Shown: positions 1 to 13,200 of the stretch, one piece after another
How positions within the stretch are numbered: position 1 is the stretch's first letter
Layout of the letters: the number at the start of each line of letters is the position of its first letter
From: Theropithecus gelada
Lineage: Eukaryota > Chordata > Mammalia > Primates > Cercopithecidae
Direction: 5' to 3'
NCBI RefSeq assembly: GCF_003255815.1
Contig: NC_037681.1
Coordinates: forward strand, 81,969,191-82,033,190
DNA length: 64,000 nt
Notes under the pieces: generated by a model
Databases searched by the model: none
The model's input: only the letters and a program-made list of their open reading frames with translations
What the model was told of the DNA's origin: nothing
Position numbers and translations under genes: made by a program

Positions 1-109
1 TAGTGGGAGAATTGCTTGAGCCCGGGAGGTCAAGGCTACAGTGAGACGTGATCGCACTACTGCACTCCAGTCTTAGAGACAGAGCAAGCCTATCTCAAAA
101 AAAAAAAAT
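1..109 (+). mobile_element. Alu, 3' end only (cut by window edge)
   Basis: Right-arm sequence with 'tgcactccag' and an A-tail at 98-109; J-like divergence. Confidence 0.85.
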
Positions 110-1106
110 GAAACGAAAAATGAAAATACATATGTATGTGATTTAATGAACATTTTATTCAGGTAATAACTGAAACCTGTCTGATACAGGTTTCAATTCT
201 GAAGATGTGCATAGACCCAAATCAGAGGACATAAATAAAAACATCTACCATGCATTGTATATCTATATCATACAAACTTATGGGAGGTACAGCTGCAAGT
301 ACAGTTTTTGTTAAAGTCAGCAGTTGAAATTTAAGATGGCAAAAGTTATATTTGTAGCTCTGTCTTGGGTCTGTTAAGTGATTTAGTTTATACACACGAA
401 AACTCATTCATATATATACTCAGTTCTAACACAGAGATAATGTCACACTTTGCGGACAGCCTTCACAATCTCAAAAATAAGCATAAAAAAGTCTTTGCAT
501 TATTTTCACTGAGTTTCAAAATTCAATTGGGAATAGCTCATTCAGAATAATGTCACCTGAAGTAACTGTGGCATGTGGTAAAGAAGAACAAAAATTGGAA
601 CATCTTTACGATAATGACAGCACTTCCTAATATGCCTTCCCAGAATCTACACATACTGGAGAATGGCTTATCTTTGCCCAAAAGACTGACTGCAATGCAG
701 TCAGTCATTTAAATAAGAAAGAGTCACAGAAAACAGCTCTCACACTTGTGGGTGTGGGCACCACCCCTGAAAATTGGACTACAATATTACTGATGATTTT
801 AAAAAACAAACACTAAGAAAAACCCTCCACATTTCTAATTAGTGCTGCCTTCAAAAGTTATTCTGATTGTTAATTATTGTAGCTAATAGAATATTTTTAT
901 AAATATAAACAATTAATTTAGATGTAAACAGTATAAACAACAAAATCTGAGCACAATCTGACCAAAAATTATACTAGGACTACTAAAAATCATTACATTT
1001 GGCTACTTAAAAAAACTGTCAAAAAAAAGCATTACAGAATTCGTATTTCAAGAGATGAAAAAGGGAACATGGAAAAATAGTAACAAACTGTGAGAAACGT
1101 AATTAC
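1..1106 (-). other. USP34: USP34 intron, 3' part cut by window edge
   Basis: Begins inside an Alu (1-109). The remaining 1 kb is AT-rich sequence without a repeat I recognise and without a supported gene. Confidence 0.85.
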
Positions 1107-1261
1107 CTTCTCCAGGAAAAGATGTTTGTAGGTTTCCATACCCATAGCATGTTGATCTTTACTTCGAACTTGATTTAAAAACCAATGGAGTGCGTCATCA
1201 TAACATTCAGAATCCTCTACCAAACAATGCCATAAGATGTCAACTTGCTCTAAACTTAACC
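1107..1261 (-). CDS. USP34: USP34 exon (window exon 16, 155 bp)
   Basis: Two bases complete Arg, then LSLEQVDILWHCLVEDSECY, DDALHWFLNQVRSKDQHAMG and METYKHLFLEK, ending in phase 0. Acceptor 'ttttatctag', donor 'GAGAAG|gtaatt'. This is the last coding exon in the window; the next one lies beyond position 1. Confidence 0.95.
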
Positions 1262-4200
1262 CTAGATAAAAATTATAAATTTTATACTTTATTAACTACA
1301 CATAAAAAAATTATACTTCTTTTAGGCATGTGTACATATAGTAACTCCTCACTTAACATGGATAGGTTCTTGGAAATTGCAATTTTAATTGAAATGATGC
1401 ATAATGAAACGAATTTTACCATAAGTTAATTGATATGAAGAAGAGTTATGTTCCTACAGCATATTTATGATTTTTTAAAAAAAAAAAATCACAGCAGCCA
1501 GGTGTAGTGGCTTACGTCTGTAATCCTAGCACTTCGGGAGGCCAAGGGAGGTGGATTGCCCGAGCTCGGGAGATCGAGACCAGCCTCGCCACACGGTGAA
1601 ACGCCGCCTCTACAAAAATACAAAAAATTAGCTGGGCATGGTGGCATGCGTCTGTAATCCCCGTTACTCAGGAGGCTGAGACAGGAGAATTGCCTGAACC
1701 TGGAAGGTGGAGATTGTGGTGAGCTGAGATCGCGCCACTGCACTCCAGCCTGGCCAACAGAGCAAGACTCCACCTCAAAAAATAACAAAAAAAACAAACA
1801 AAAAATCGCTAAACTTCCTTATTTAAAAGTTAACATTCTGAATATTAAACACTGGAATAAGTGTGAGCTATATATACATTTAAGAAAGATTAATACAACC
1901 CACTCAGATAGTTAGTTACTCAATTTTTGGCAAATCAGTGGTGGTGGTAAATAAAATCAAGGACTAAATGGTTACAAATTAAACACTATAAGGAACACTT
2001 CCTATCACCAGGCAGTTCAAACACAAACAGTAACAAATTTAGTGGGCTCGCTTTTGTACCACATCATTTATGACTATGCATTTGTATGAATATCATAGAG
2101 CTTACAAATTTCTATGTTACAATTTGTATTCATTCATTTGCTCATTTTCCAACTCGCTTATTCCAGAGCTCAGGGCTGTCGCTGGCCAAATCGTATCCCA
2201 GCATCTTAGGGACTAGCATCTCAAGGACAAAGCACTAACTAACCTTGACCAGGATGCCATTCCATTGCAGACTGCACTCATACACATGATTGAGATCATT
2301 TAGACGTGCCAATGAATCTACAGTGCATGTCTTTGGGATGTGGGAGGAAACCAGGGTACCCAGAGAAAATCCACGCCGACATGGGGAGAATGTGCAAATT
2401 CTGCACAGGCAGTGGCCCTGGCCGGGAATCAGTTTTTTTCCTCAATAATGTTAAAACATTCTTTGACAACCTCCTGTAGTTTATTTATATAGAAGTGTAT
2501 AAAATATTTATTATCTCATCCAGGCGCAGTGGCTTACACATGTAATCCCAGTACTTTGGGAAGCCGAGGTGGGAGAATCACTTGTGGCCATGAGTTTGAG
2601 ACCAGCCTGGGCAATATAGGAAGACCCTGTCTTAACAAAAAATTAAAAAACAAAAATTTGTAGGCCGGGCGTGGGGGCTCACGCCTGTAATCCCAGCCCT
2701 TTGGGAAGATGAGGTGGGTGGATCACCTGAGGTCAGCAGTTCAGGACCAGTCTAGCCAACATGGTGAAATCCCGTCTCTACTAAAAATACAAAAATTAGC
2801 CAGGTGTAGTAGTGGGTGCCTGTAATCCCAGCTACTTGGGAGGACGAGGCACGAGAATTGCTGGAACCCAGGAGGCGGAGGCTGCAGTGAGGCGAGGCCT
2901 CGCCACTGTACTCCAGACTGGGCAAAAAGAGCAAGACTCCACGTCAAAAATAAACAAAAAAGTAGCTGGGCAGGGTGACACGCACCTTTAGTCCTAGCTA
3001 CTCGGGAGGCTGAGGTGGGAAGACTCCTCGAGCCCAGGAGTTAAAGGCTGCAGTGAACTATGATCATGCCACTGCACTTCAGCCTGGATGACACAGCGAG
3101 ACTGTCTAAAAAAAACAAACAAACAAAAAACAGCTGGGTGCGGTGGCTCACGCCTGTAATCCTAGCACCTTGGGAGGCTGAGGTGGGCAGATCACAAGGT
3201 CAGGAGATCAAGACCACCTGGCCAACATGGTGAAACTTCGTCTTTATTAAAAATACAAAAATTAGCTAGGTGTGGTGGCACACACCCCTGTAGTCCCAGC
3301 TGCTCGGGAGGCTGAAGCAAGAGAACTGCTTGAACCCAGGAGGCGGAAGTTGCAGTGAGCTGAGATTGTGCCACTGCTCTCCAGCCTGGTGACAGAGAGA
3401 GACTCCATCTCAAAAAATAAATAAATAAATCTCAATAACTATTTCTTATGTCATCCCATTTGTAAAATTTAAAACCATATTCATACAACATTTTGGTCCT
3501 AAATGAACGTACCAGAAACACCAATATAGCCAGAAACACAAAGGAGGTATCGTAGAGCCTTTTACAAGTATTTAATACGAATTTTCACATAATTTATATT
3601 TTTAAAATGTACTTTAAGATAACCCATATGTAAATCACCTAAAAATACACAATTTATGAAGTATTCTCAAAGAATTCATTTAGGAAGAAAATTTTTCTCC
3701 CTAAAATAGGAGCACATCTGTATAATAGTAATAATGACTGGGGGAGGTAATCCTAAAAATTCAGGAGTCAGTGGTAAGGTTTGAATATTATAAATAGAGC
3801 ATATACCATGTTCAAAGGTCACTCTCTATATAGGAGATAAATATTATTTTTGTAAAATATGAAAAAAGGAGGCCGGGCGCAGTGGCTCATGCCTGTAATC
3901 CCAGCACTTTGGGAGGCTAAGTTGGGCGGATCACCTGAGGTCGGGAGTTCGAGACCAGACTGACCAACATGGAGAAATCCCGTCTCTACTAAAAATACAA
4001 AAAATTAGCCAGGCATGGTGGCACATTCCTGTAATACCAGTTACTCAGGAGGCTGAGGCAGGAGAACCACTTCAACACAGGAGGTGGAGGTTGTGGTGAG
4101 TCAAGATCGCTCCAGCCTGGGCGACAAGAGCGAGACTTCATCTCAAAACAAAACAAAACAAAGAAAAAAGGACCCTTATGATGAACAAAGCAAAAGGAAA

Positions 4201-7200
4201 GTGCGTAAAACAGACAACAGCAACCTATCAGAGGACATAATCAGCTAGGGAGTCAGACTAATGAGAAAAAATTTGTATTGTACTTTGACCCAAGTATTAA
4301 AGGATTCCCGAATGTGGCAGAAGACAGATGAATTATTCAGAACAAAAGGGAAGGCATTATAGGCAATCACAAGTATGAATATGAAAAAAATTAGACAGTC
4401 CAAAAGGTTAGAACAAAAGCATTCCAGGGATTTCTGAAGTACATTTTAAGAGGTTCCAAACCCTGGGGTGGTGCCCTAGAACCAGAAGGGACATGATGGT
4501 ATGGTACCATTAAAAGAAATTTCTTTTTCTTGGGAAAAGTAGGTGAAATGACAAAATAAAGAAAAATCCCCCAGACATATTCACTCTAGTAGCAGTATCA
4601 GTCTAAAGAGTTTTATCAGAAAAAAAGTTATCCTATCTGTTTCTCACTGAAACAGTTAATGTGTACATTATTTGTTCTGAGAACTTGTGCCCAGAGGAGC
4701 AAATATAAATAAACCCCAAACAACTCTAGTATATATCAGAACTTAAACACATTAAGTAATTAAGGAGAACAAGATAAAGAGTATCCAGGTTAATTATAGT
4801 CAACTAAATAATAAAACAGAAGTATATCCATAATTGGCTGAATCACCAGTCCACATTCAACATGCAACTTATACACTTTCATTATTTTTTTTTAAGACTA
4901 TAGTTATTGTCATATTGAAAATCAGAATTAAAATATTGGATGTAATTACATGTAACTTTGGAGTAACTTCGTTATGGATAACAGGAACTGTGCCAGTAAG
5001 AGAAGTACAACCAGCCATGCACAGTGGGCTGAGGCCTGTAACCCTAGCACTTTGGGAAGTTAAGGCAGCCGGAGTATCGCTTGAGCCCAGGAGTTTCAGA
5101 CCAGGCTGGGCAACATAATGAGACTCTGTACAAACAATTTAAAAATTAGCCAGGTATGGTGATATGCACTTGTGGTCCCAGCTACTCTGGAGATTGACAT
5201 GGGAAGATCACTTTGAGGGCAGGTGAAGTGGGCAGGAGAAGAGCCATGATGTGGGAGAAGTGAAGTTTTAGATTTGATACTATCTGGACAGTAGCTAGTG
5301 TCTGTTGGAAATTCACAGAGAATCTATACTGTGTATAATAAATATGAAACTTAAATATTCATAGTATCTATGTTGACTATATGTGTTTTAGTTTGACTTC
5401 TCCCTATAGATTGGTTTTGCCGTATTTTAGTTTACTTATTTCTTGAATTTTATCAGTCATAATGGGTCAATAAATAACCTAGTAACACAAAAGAGAAATT
5501 TCCTACCAAAACCAGGTAGCTTATTTTTGAAATCCGCTATCAGTGTTGGTGGCATTCGTTATAAATAGTTTGAACAAAAAAAAGAAATAAGAGACTTATA
5601 ATAAGATAAATACAGTATATCTCAAGCATAGGTATAGCCTAGTAATCACAGTTAAAGAGACAATATCCTTCTAAAAAAATAAGGCTTGATATTGACACAC
5701 AGAAAAAGACGGATGTAGAGTAAAAGATGACAGTCAGTATATGAAGGAAAAAGGAGCTTTGGCTAACAGAAATCAAGCTCGTTTGCAACCACATGGATTT
5801 GGATATGGTGAACAGACCAAGCTCTACTTTAAAAAAATTAACTGTTGGGGGAGGGGGGAGGGATAGCATTAGGAGATATACATAATGTAAATGACGAGTT
5901 AATGGGTGCAGCACACCAACATGGCACACGTATACATACGTAACAAACCTGCACGTTGTGCACATGTACCCTACAACTTGAATTAAAAAAAAAAATTAAC
6001 TGTTAATGAAACTCAGTTTAAAGTGAAACTAAATAAAACTGGGGCCTCCAAGTGTCTCCATCACCCATCAAGCCAAGTAATTTTCAAAAGATTAGCCCCG
6101 ATAATAATGCATAATTAATACCTATCTCCAACCAAAGGGAAAGCAAGATTCTATAAGCAAAAATAATAAAAGATGCAGTCAGCCCGGTGCAGTGACTCAT
6201 GCTGGTAATCCCAGCACTTTGGGAGGCCAAGGCAGGAGGACTGTTTGGGCCCATGAGTTTGAGACCAGCCTGGGCAACACAGTGAAACCCTACCTCTATG
6301 CAAATTAAAAAAAAAATAGCTGGCTATGGTGGTGCATAGTCCCAGTTACTCAGGAGGCTAAGGTGGGATGACTGCTTGAGCCGGGGAGGTCAACAGCTGC
6401 AATGAGCTGTAATCGCACCACTGTACTCCAGCCTGGGAGACAGTATGAGACCCTGTCTCAAAAAAGAAAAAAAAAGTCTTACAGAACTAAAAAAATTTTT
6501 TATATTTATTTAAAATGCAAACAATCTCAATTATTTGAATAAATTATCTGAATGTTGGTATAATTTATAAATGTATTAAGAATAATCTGCAGCAGCCATA
6601 AAAACAAATGAAATCGTGTCCTTTGCAGCAACATAAATGGAACTGGAGGCTATTATTCTAAGTGAACTAACTCAGCAACAGAAAACCAAGTACCGTACAT
6701 TCTTGCTTGTAAGCAGGAGCTAAACAATGGGTACACATGGACATATAAATGAAACTACTAGACACCAGGGTCTCCAAACGGGGATATGGCAGGAGCAGGA
6801 CAAGGGTTGAAAAATAATCTATCGGGTACAGTGTTCACTATTTGAGTAATGGGTACACAAGAAGCCCAATCCCCACCAGTATGCAATATACCCCTGTAAC
6901 AAACATACATGTACCCACTTACTCTAAAATTAAATTAAATTTAAAAAAAAAATCACTGCAGAAATCCAAAGAGCGAGTAAATTCAGTTCTTCCAATAGTC
7001 AAAACAGATTTGAAAAAAGTACTGATTTAAAAACTTACTGAAATGATCAGGTGATCCCAGAGTTGAAAATACACAAGTCAAGAATTGAAGTCGAACTTGA
7101 ACTTCAGCACTATGGCTGTACCTATAATTTAAAAGTCATTAAAATAATTAAACACCCTATTTCTTAATTACTTCTAAAACTTTAGTGGTCCTATGCATAA

Positions 7201-10200
7201 CTTATACCAAAAATTGTTTTAATAATCTGTAATTAATTATTTTAACTATGTATCTTTGGTTACATAAAAAAGTTCATAAAGACAAAACAAAACACAAATT
7301 TAAACTAATAAATTATACAAATCTTGAAACTATAACAGTTTATTTTCAAATTATGTAAGAAAGCACACAAAAATTCAACTAGTGAAGCAGAGGAAGTATG
7401 TCATTTTAAAAGTATGCAATACACACATAAATTAGAATAGGCAACAAGTAAAAAACACCATCTCTATCTAAAAAGTACATGCTTCATATCATGGTCCCTA
7501 TAGTGATAATATATTCTGTACCCAAGAAACACTAATAAAATAATATTTCCATAAATCTAGTTCATGAAAAATAGAGCTGACACAAACTTGGCATTTTTGA
7601 ATGTTATTTCAAATCTAAATAATTATAATTCACATGCATAAAATTTGATGCTTAATAAAAAAAAGTTGCTTTTGAAACTTTTAAAGAAGCGACTTTTAGT
7701 GAGGTAGGGTAGGAGATGAGTCTGACTAGATAAATGAGAGACTGGTCAGCCCTAATGTCAGAAAGAAGAGATGGAAAAGGAAGTCAAGGAAGAGTGTTGG
7801 AGAGTTGGGGGTGAGGGGACCATGTTTGGGGTGGAGGTAATCATCAGGTTTGCTTTTTTAAAACTTTGTGTGTGTGTGTGTGTGCGCGTGTTGGCGGAGT
7901 CGGGGGCAGAGTCTCACTCTGTTGTCTAAGCTGGAGTGCAGTGGCAGAATCACCACTCACTGCAACCTCTGCCTTCCAGGTTCAAGTGATTCTCGTGCCT
8001 TAGCCTCCGGAGTAGCTGGGATTACAGGTGTGCGCCACCACACCCAGCTAATTTTTGTTATTTTCATTATAGTAGAGACGGGGTTTCACCATGTTGGCCA
8101 GGCTGTCTCAAACTCCTGACCTCAAGTGATCTGCCTGCCTTGGCTTCCCAAAGTGCTGGGATTACAACAGGTGTCAGCATGCCTGGCCCAGTTTTGCATT
8201 TTAAAAGGATTCCTCTCCTTTAGCAACCCCAGTGAACTGCATATTTAACTGTGTCTATAATATCACATTCTAGTCCAAGTACTTGAGCACTCAATGAAAC
8301 TAAGTCAATAACAAGCTATTATCTCTGTTTTACAGATCAAAAGGCAGATTGTGGATCGACTGCCCAAACTGCTTTGCCAACATGCAACAGTGGCTGGTCT
8401 ATGCTCTGATCTATAACCTAGCATGGAGAGGGTCAAAGGGCTTTTTTTTTTTTTTTTTTTGGAAATGGAGTCTCACACTCGCCCAGGTTGGAGTGCAGTG
8501 GCGTGATCTCGGCTCGCTGCAACCTCCGCCTCCTGGGTTCAAGCAATTCTCCTGCCTCAGCCTTCAGAGGAGCTGGAATTACAGGTGCCTGGCTAATTTT
8601 TTTGTATCTTTAGTAGAAATATGGTGTCACCATGTTGGCCAGGCTGGTCTCGAACTCCTGACCTCAGGTGACCTGCCCACCTTGGCCTCCCAAAGTGCTG
8701 GGATTACAGGCATGAGCCACTGTGCACAGCCTGGGATCTTAATTCGATGTTCTGTAATCCCCAAGTAAGAACAAAATTTTAACAGCATCCCAAAATTAGC
8801 TTCCCAAAATTGCACTAAATTCATTATCGAAGTTTTAAAGCTTAAGTTTTCTGAAGATTGAGTTCACTGGACATGCCTTTGCTGCTCTTTAGGGTCTCTT
8901 ATTAACGTTGGCAAAGAAAAGATTAACTTTTTCATTAATGCTGCACTGACCTTTGTGAAGGTGAAAATACATATGATGAGATGTAGGGGAGAGGAAATCT
9001 GATAAGCACCTCTCAGACTACAAGGCAACCCAGATAACATTCAAGAACAGCTAGCTCTTAAGGGCTTCAAGGCTTTTTAAGTTAAAGAACAAGAGATTTT
9101 GTAGCAGAGGCCTTGAGTACAAATTCAAAAATGAGTTGTATGACCCATCAGTTCTGCAGTTTTACGTTACTATATTCCTCCTGCCTTGTCTAGGGGACAT
9201 CAATCAAACGTAAAGGGAGAATAAAGCCTCATCCTTTACTAAGTGCCTTTACATGTGAAATAATTCTCCCCCTATACTTGCATCTCGGAATAAGGGACTC
9301 ATAACCCTGAAGGCATGGGTCTAGTCCCTTTGTACTCCCATAGTATAGCCCCTGACGCTGCACTTCAAAGACCCTGCTCCCTCAGGTTCCTATGGGCTGT
9401 TGAAACCACCAGTGAGAAAAATTTCTTGGGATATCAGACAAAGATGGTACCAATATTGACAAATTCTCACGGGCTTGTCCACGGCTTCTGACATCACAAG
9501 AAATACAGGACAAAAATAGTCTCCCCAAAGATATGAAACTTTAGTAACAGATTACTGCCTTAAAAGAAAATCTCTTTGTAGCCTCTGCAGACAAGATTTT
9601 CTCTAGAGGCCCCTGGATTCAAGAAACACATTAATGTGTCCTTTTACGAATATACTACTGGCGCGGTGGCTCATGCCTGTAATCCTAGCACTTTGCGAGG
9701 CAGAGGCGGATGGATCGCCTGAGGTCAAGAGTTCGAGACCAGCATGGCCAACATGGTGAAACCTTTTCTACTAAAAACACAAAAATTAGCCAGGTGCAGT
9801 GACAGGCACCTGTAATCCCAGCTACTCGGGAGGCTGAGGCAGGAGAATCACTTGAAAGGAGGTGGAGGTTGCAGTGAGCTGAGATCGATCACACCATTGC
9901 GCTCCAGTCTGGACAAAAGAGCAAAAACTCCATCAAAAAATAAAATAAAATAAAAATAAAATAAAAATATAAAAGCAAAAAACAAAAATTACAAAATAAA
10001 AAAATAAAATTATCTTTCATGCTACAAGAATCTTTTTTCCCCCTGAAAAGTGAAACATTTCAGAACTTTCCGATTTTAATCTGCACTGAAAAAAAAATAC
10101 TGAAATAAGTATGCTTGAACAAAAAGTAGCAAATGTACAACTGTTTTACACCCCGAAGGAATAGGGAAATTATACCAAAATAGTCCAGACAACATCTCTC

Positions 10201-13200
10201 TGTTCTAAGAGTTTTAGTCTCCTAGGACGGCAGCCAACAAGGCAGACTGAAAGGTTGGAAAGATTATTCTAGTATACTCTAAAAAAAAAAAAAACATAAA
10301 ACACATATCCAAGGAGCCCTACTCATTTTTCAATGCAGAAGCAATGTTTTGCTCACCTCTGATTCCACTAACAAAATGAGTAACTCCACTGTTTTCAAAG
10401 CAGTGAACAACTAAGTCTCAGACATATGTTCCTTTTTGATACTTAATGTTGAATTTTCTCTTTATGAGGATGATTCATTTTATGACTTCCATTCCCCTTT
10501 CACTATGCCTCTCAAGTCCTGCTCTTGGTGGGAGCTCTTTTATAACCTAGTGTTTATTTCTTTGCTGACAAGTAATTAACTCCCCATCTCCTAATAAAAA
10601 CGTGGGTTATGTGTGGTTTTTATTTCTGCTCTTTGTTGATCCTGTGATTTCTGTTTGTTTTGTTTTTGAGACGGAGTTTCGCTCTTGTTGCCCAGGCTGG
10701 AGTACAGTGGTGCAATCTTGGCTCACTGCAACCTCTACCTCCTGGGTTCAAGTGGTTCTCCTGCCTCAGCCTTCTGAGTAGCTGGGATTACAGGTATGCG
10801 CCACCACACCTGGCTAATTTTTTTTGTATTTTTAGTAGAGACGAGGTTTTTCCATGTTGGTCAGGCTGGTCCTGAACTCCCAACCTCAGGTGATCCGCCC
10901 GCCTCGGCCTCCCAAGGTGTTGGGATTACAGCCATGAGCCACCATGCCTGGCAATCCTATGATTTTTACAGAGCATAAACAGAATGTTCGGATTCAAGAG
11001 GCCAACATTATCCTCAAACTCTGCTTCAACAGGAATAAAGGAGGATACTGACTTGGAAGAACAGTTAGAACTTTAATTTTAAAATAATACATTCTGTTTA
11101 AAGCTAACTTTGCAAGCAAAGCTATGGGATACAGTAAATAGAAATACTCCAGAAATAATTTGATAAGCTTGTAGAATAAGCTATCTTAAAAAAAAAAAAA
11201 ATTCAACAATAAAACTGGAAAGGTTGAGTTTAGATCATAGACAGCCCAGAATATTAAGCTGAAGAGACTGGTATTTTATTTTTTATGCCATGAAGAATCT
11301 CTGGATGGGGTCAAGAGACAGAATTTTTGTATCTTTCTTATGCTACATTCTTTGTTTTAACCAGGTAACTACAATTTGTAGATACTCTATGTGCCAAGTG
11401 CAATTCACTATATCATTTCATTAAATTCTTACAAACACTTATAAAGTAAATAATTGGAATTAGAGGGGTAAATAATTGAAATAAGGTTAAAATAATAAAT
11501 TAATAACCTGGATCTACGTCTGTATGATTCTCAAGCCCATGGGCTTCCCACCAGTACCATACTGCTTTCCTAATTTGACAGAAGGACTGAACCAGCATAT
11601 CGGAAGACTGAGGCAAGGAGACTACCTAGAGGTAGTTATAAGGACAAAAGTAGTGCTTGGGGAAATGTCAATTTGTGAAAAGACATGCGGTATATTTTAA
11701 CAAAAAGGTAGAGAATAATGGCAGCATAATGTCACATTTACAAATACAAATTCTGTAACAGAAACAGACTGTGGCGGTAAAAAAGCTCACTCTATTTTTA
11801 TGTGTGACGTTGGAGAAGTTGTCATATCATAGCTTCAGTATACTCATTTGTAAAGTAAGACTGTCTCAAACGGGTTGTTGCATATCTTAAAGTAGTTGGT
11901 ATCTGACACATTGGTATATATCAATAAGCACTGGCTTTTTGGTTATCATCATCATCATCATCATTACTCATGTTTGGAAATAAGCGTACAAAAATGCCTC
12001 AAGTCTCAAGTTTTAGGCAAGTGGGAAGATAGCTGCACCCTAAAGGACACAGTAAAAATAACATCCAGAGAACTGATTTGTGCAGGGAAATAAATTTATT
12101 TTTAGAAGTATGTATGCCTTAAATATCTATGACTTTTCCCAACACTTCCACAGTCTGCTTAGTTTCCACCTTTGTGGAAGTTTTCTATGTGATTTTTTTC
12201 AATCACAGCGTGATTCCTCCTCTTCTCCACTAACACGCCAGTAGTGGCACTGAACTGGTTTCCTCAACATGGACATCAGTCCACAACAATCAGTTCACCC
12301 GCAGAAATCTTCTGAATCTCCTATGCCATCTCCCCTCAAATACAGCTATACCACCACCAATCCATTTCTACCAATTCTTGTCCTAAATCACTTGAATATA
12401 TCCAGAGAATATTTTGATACATAAGAAAACATTAATGATATGCCACCAGTTTTAAAACCTTCCACGTCCTAAACTTTCTACTAGTATGCAATTATAATAA
12501 AATGTTTTAACTTAACTATATGTTAAATATAGTATTTTTTAAGTAAATATTTACAAATTTTAGAATCAATGCTCTAATATGTTAAGACAAGCATATCCAT
12601 GGTTTCTGAAAAATATATTTACTTTTGATTCCTAAAAACAGTATGTCTGAACAAATCTCAATAGTGAAGGTTAACCAACCCCCAAAAGTGAGTCAGTTAC
12701 ATTTACCTAAGAATTTAAGAGTAACACCTAAGAATCTTTCAGCTTAAAAAGTTCTAGCAGCCTTTTCATAATTTTATACAAATGAAGTTTTCTGTTACAA
12801 TTATTTACTAAATGGAAAAAAGTTAAAACACTGGGAAATTATCTTTCAAAGGAAAGACAATCCACACAAATGTATTTAACTCAGTTGAGAGGTACTTACA
12901 GTGCATGTTTTTGTCTTCCTTCTCTCACAGTTTGAATGTAGTATACCAAATTATCAAAGAAAAGCTTCATCATGTTTAGTTCTTTTTCTGCCCACCTGGC
13001 CCAAATAAAAGAAAAAATAATTTTAAAGTGGGCAGGGTAAGAGAATAAATCTATGCTATGACAGTAAATATGCAAATCTTAAAAAATCTTCAAATGTAAA
13101 ATTTTACAGTTACCAAAAATATACACGTTTTATATTTGAATGGTGAAAAGATATAAAGCAATGTTCCTTCATTTTTATGAATTTAAAGTACCTTTATAAG

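Larger units (their letters stand above)
1262..7038 (-). other. USP34: USP34 intron, 5.8 kb
   Basis: Holds seven Alus (one split by another), two L1 3' ends and an ancient repeat at about 2130-2430. The stretches 1807-2129, 3432-3870, 4173-5009, 5226-5841 and 5999-6180 look like plain AT-rich intron. Confidence 0.9.
7122..12899 (-). other. USP34: USP34 intron, 5.8 kb
   Basis: Holds four Alus (7866, 8441, 9659, 10657) and MIR fragments at 11376-11575 and 11760-11950. The stretches 7122-7865, 8734-9658, 9946-10656, 10956-11375 and 11965-12899 carry no feature I can name. Confidence 0.9.
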
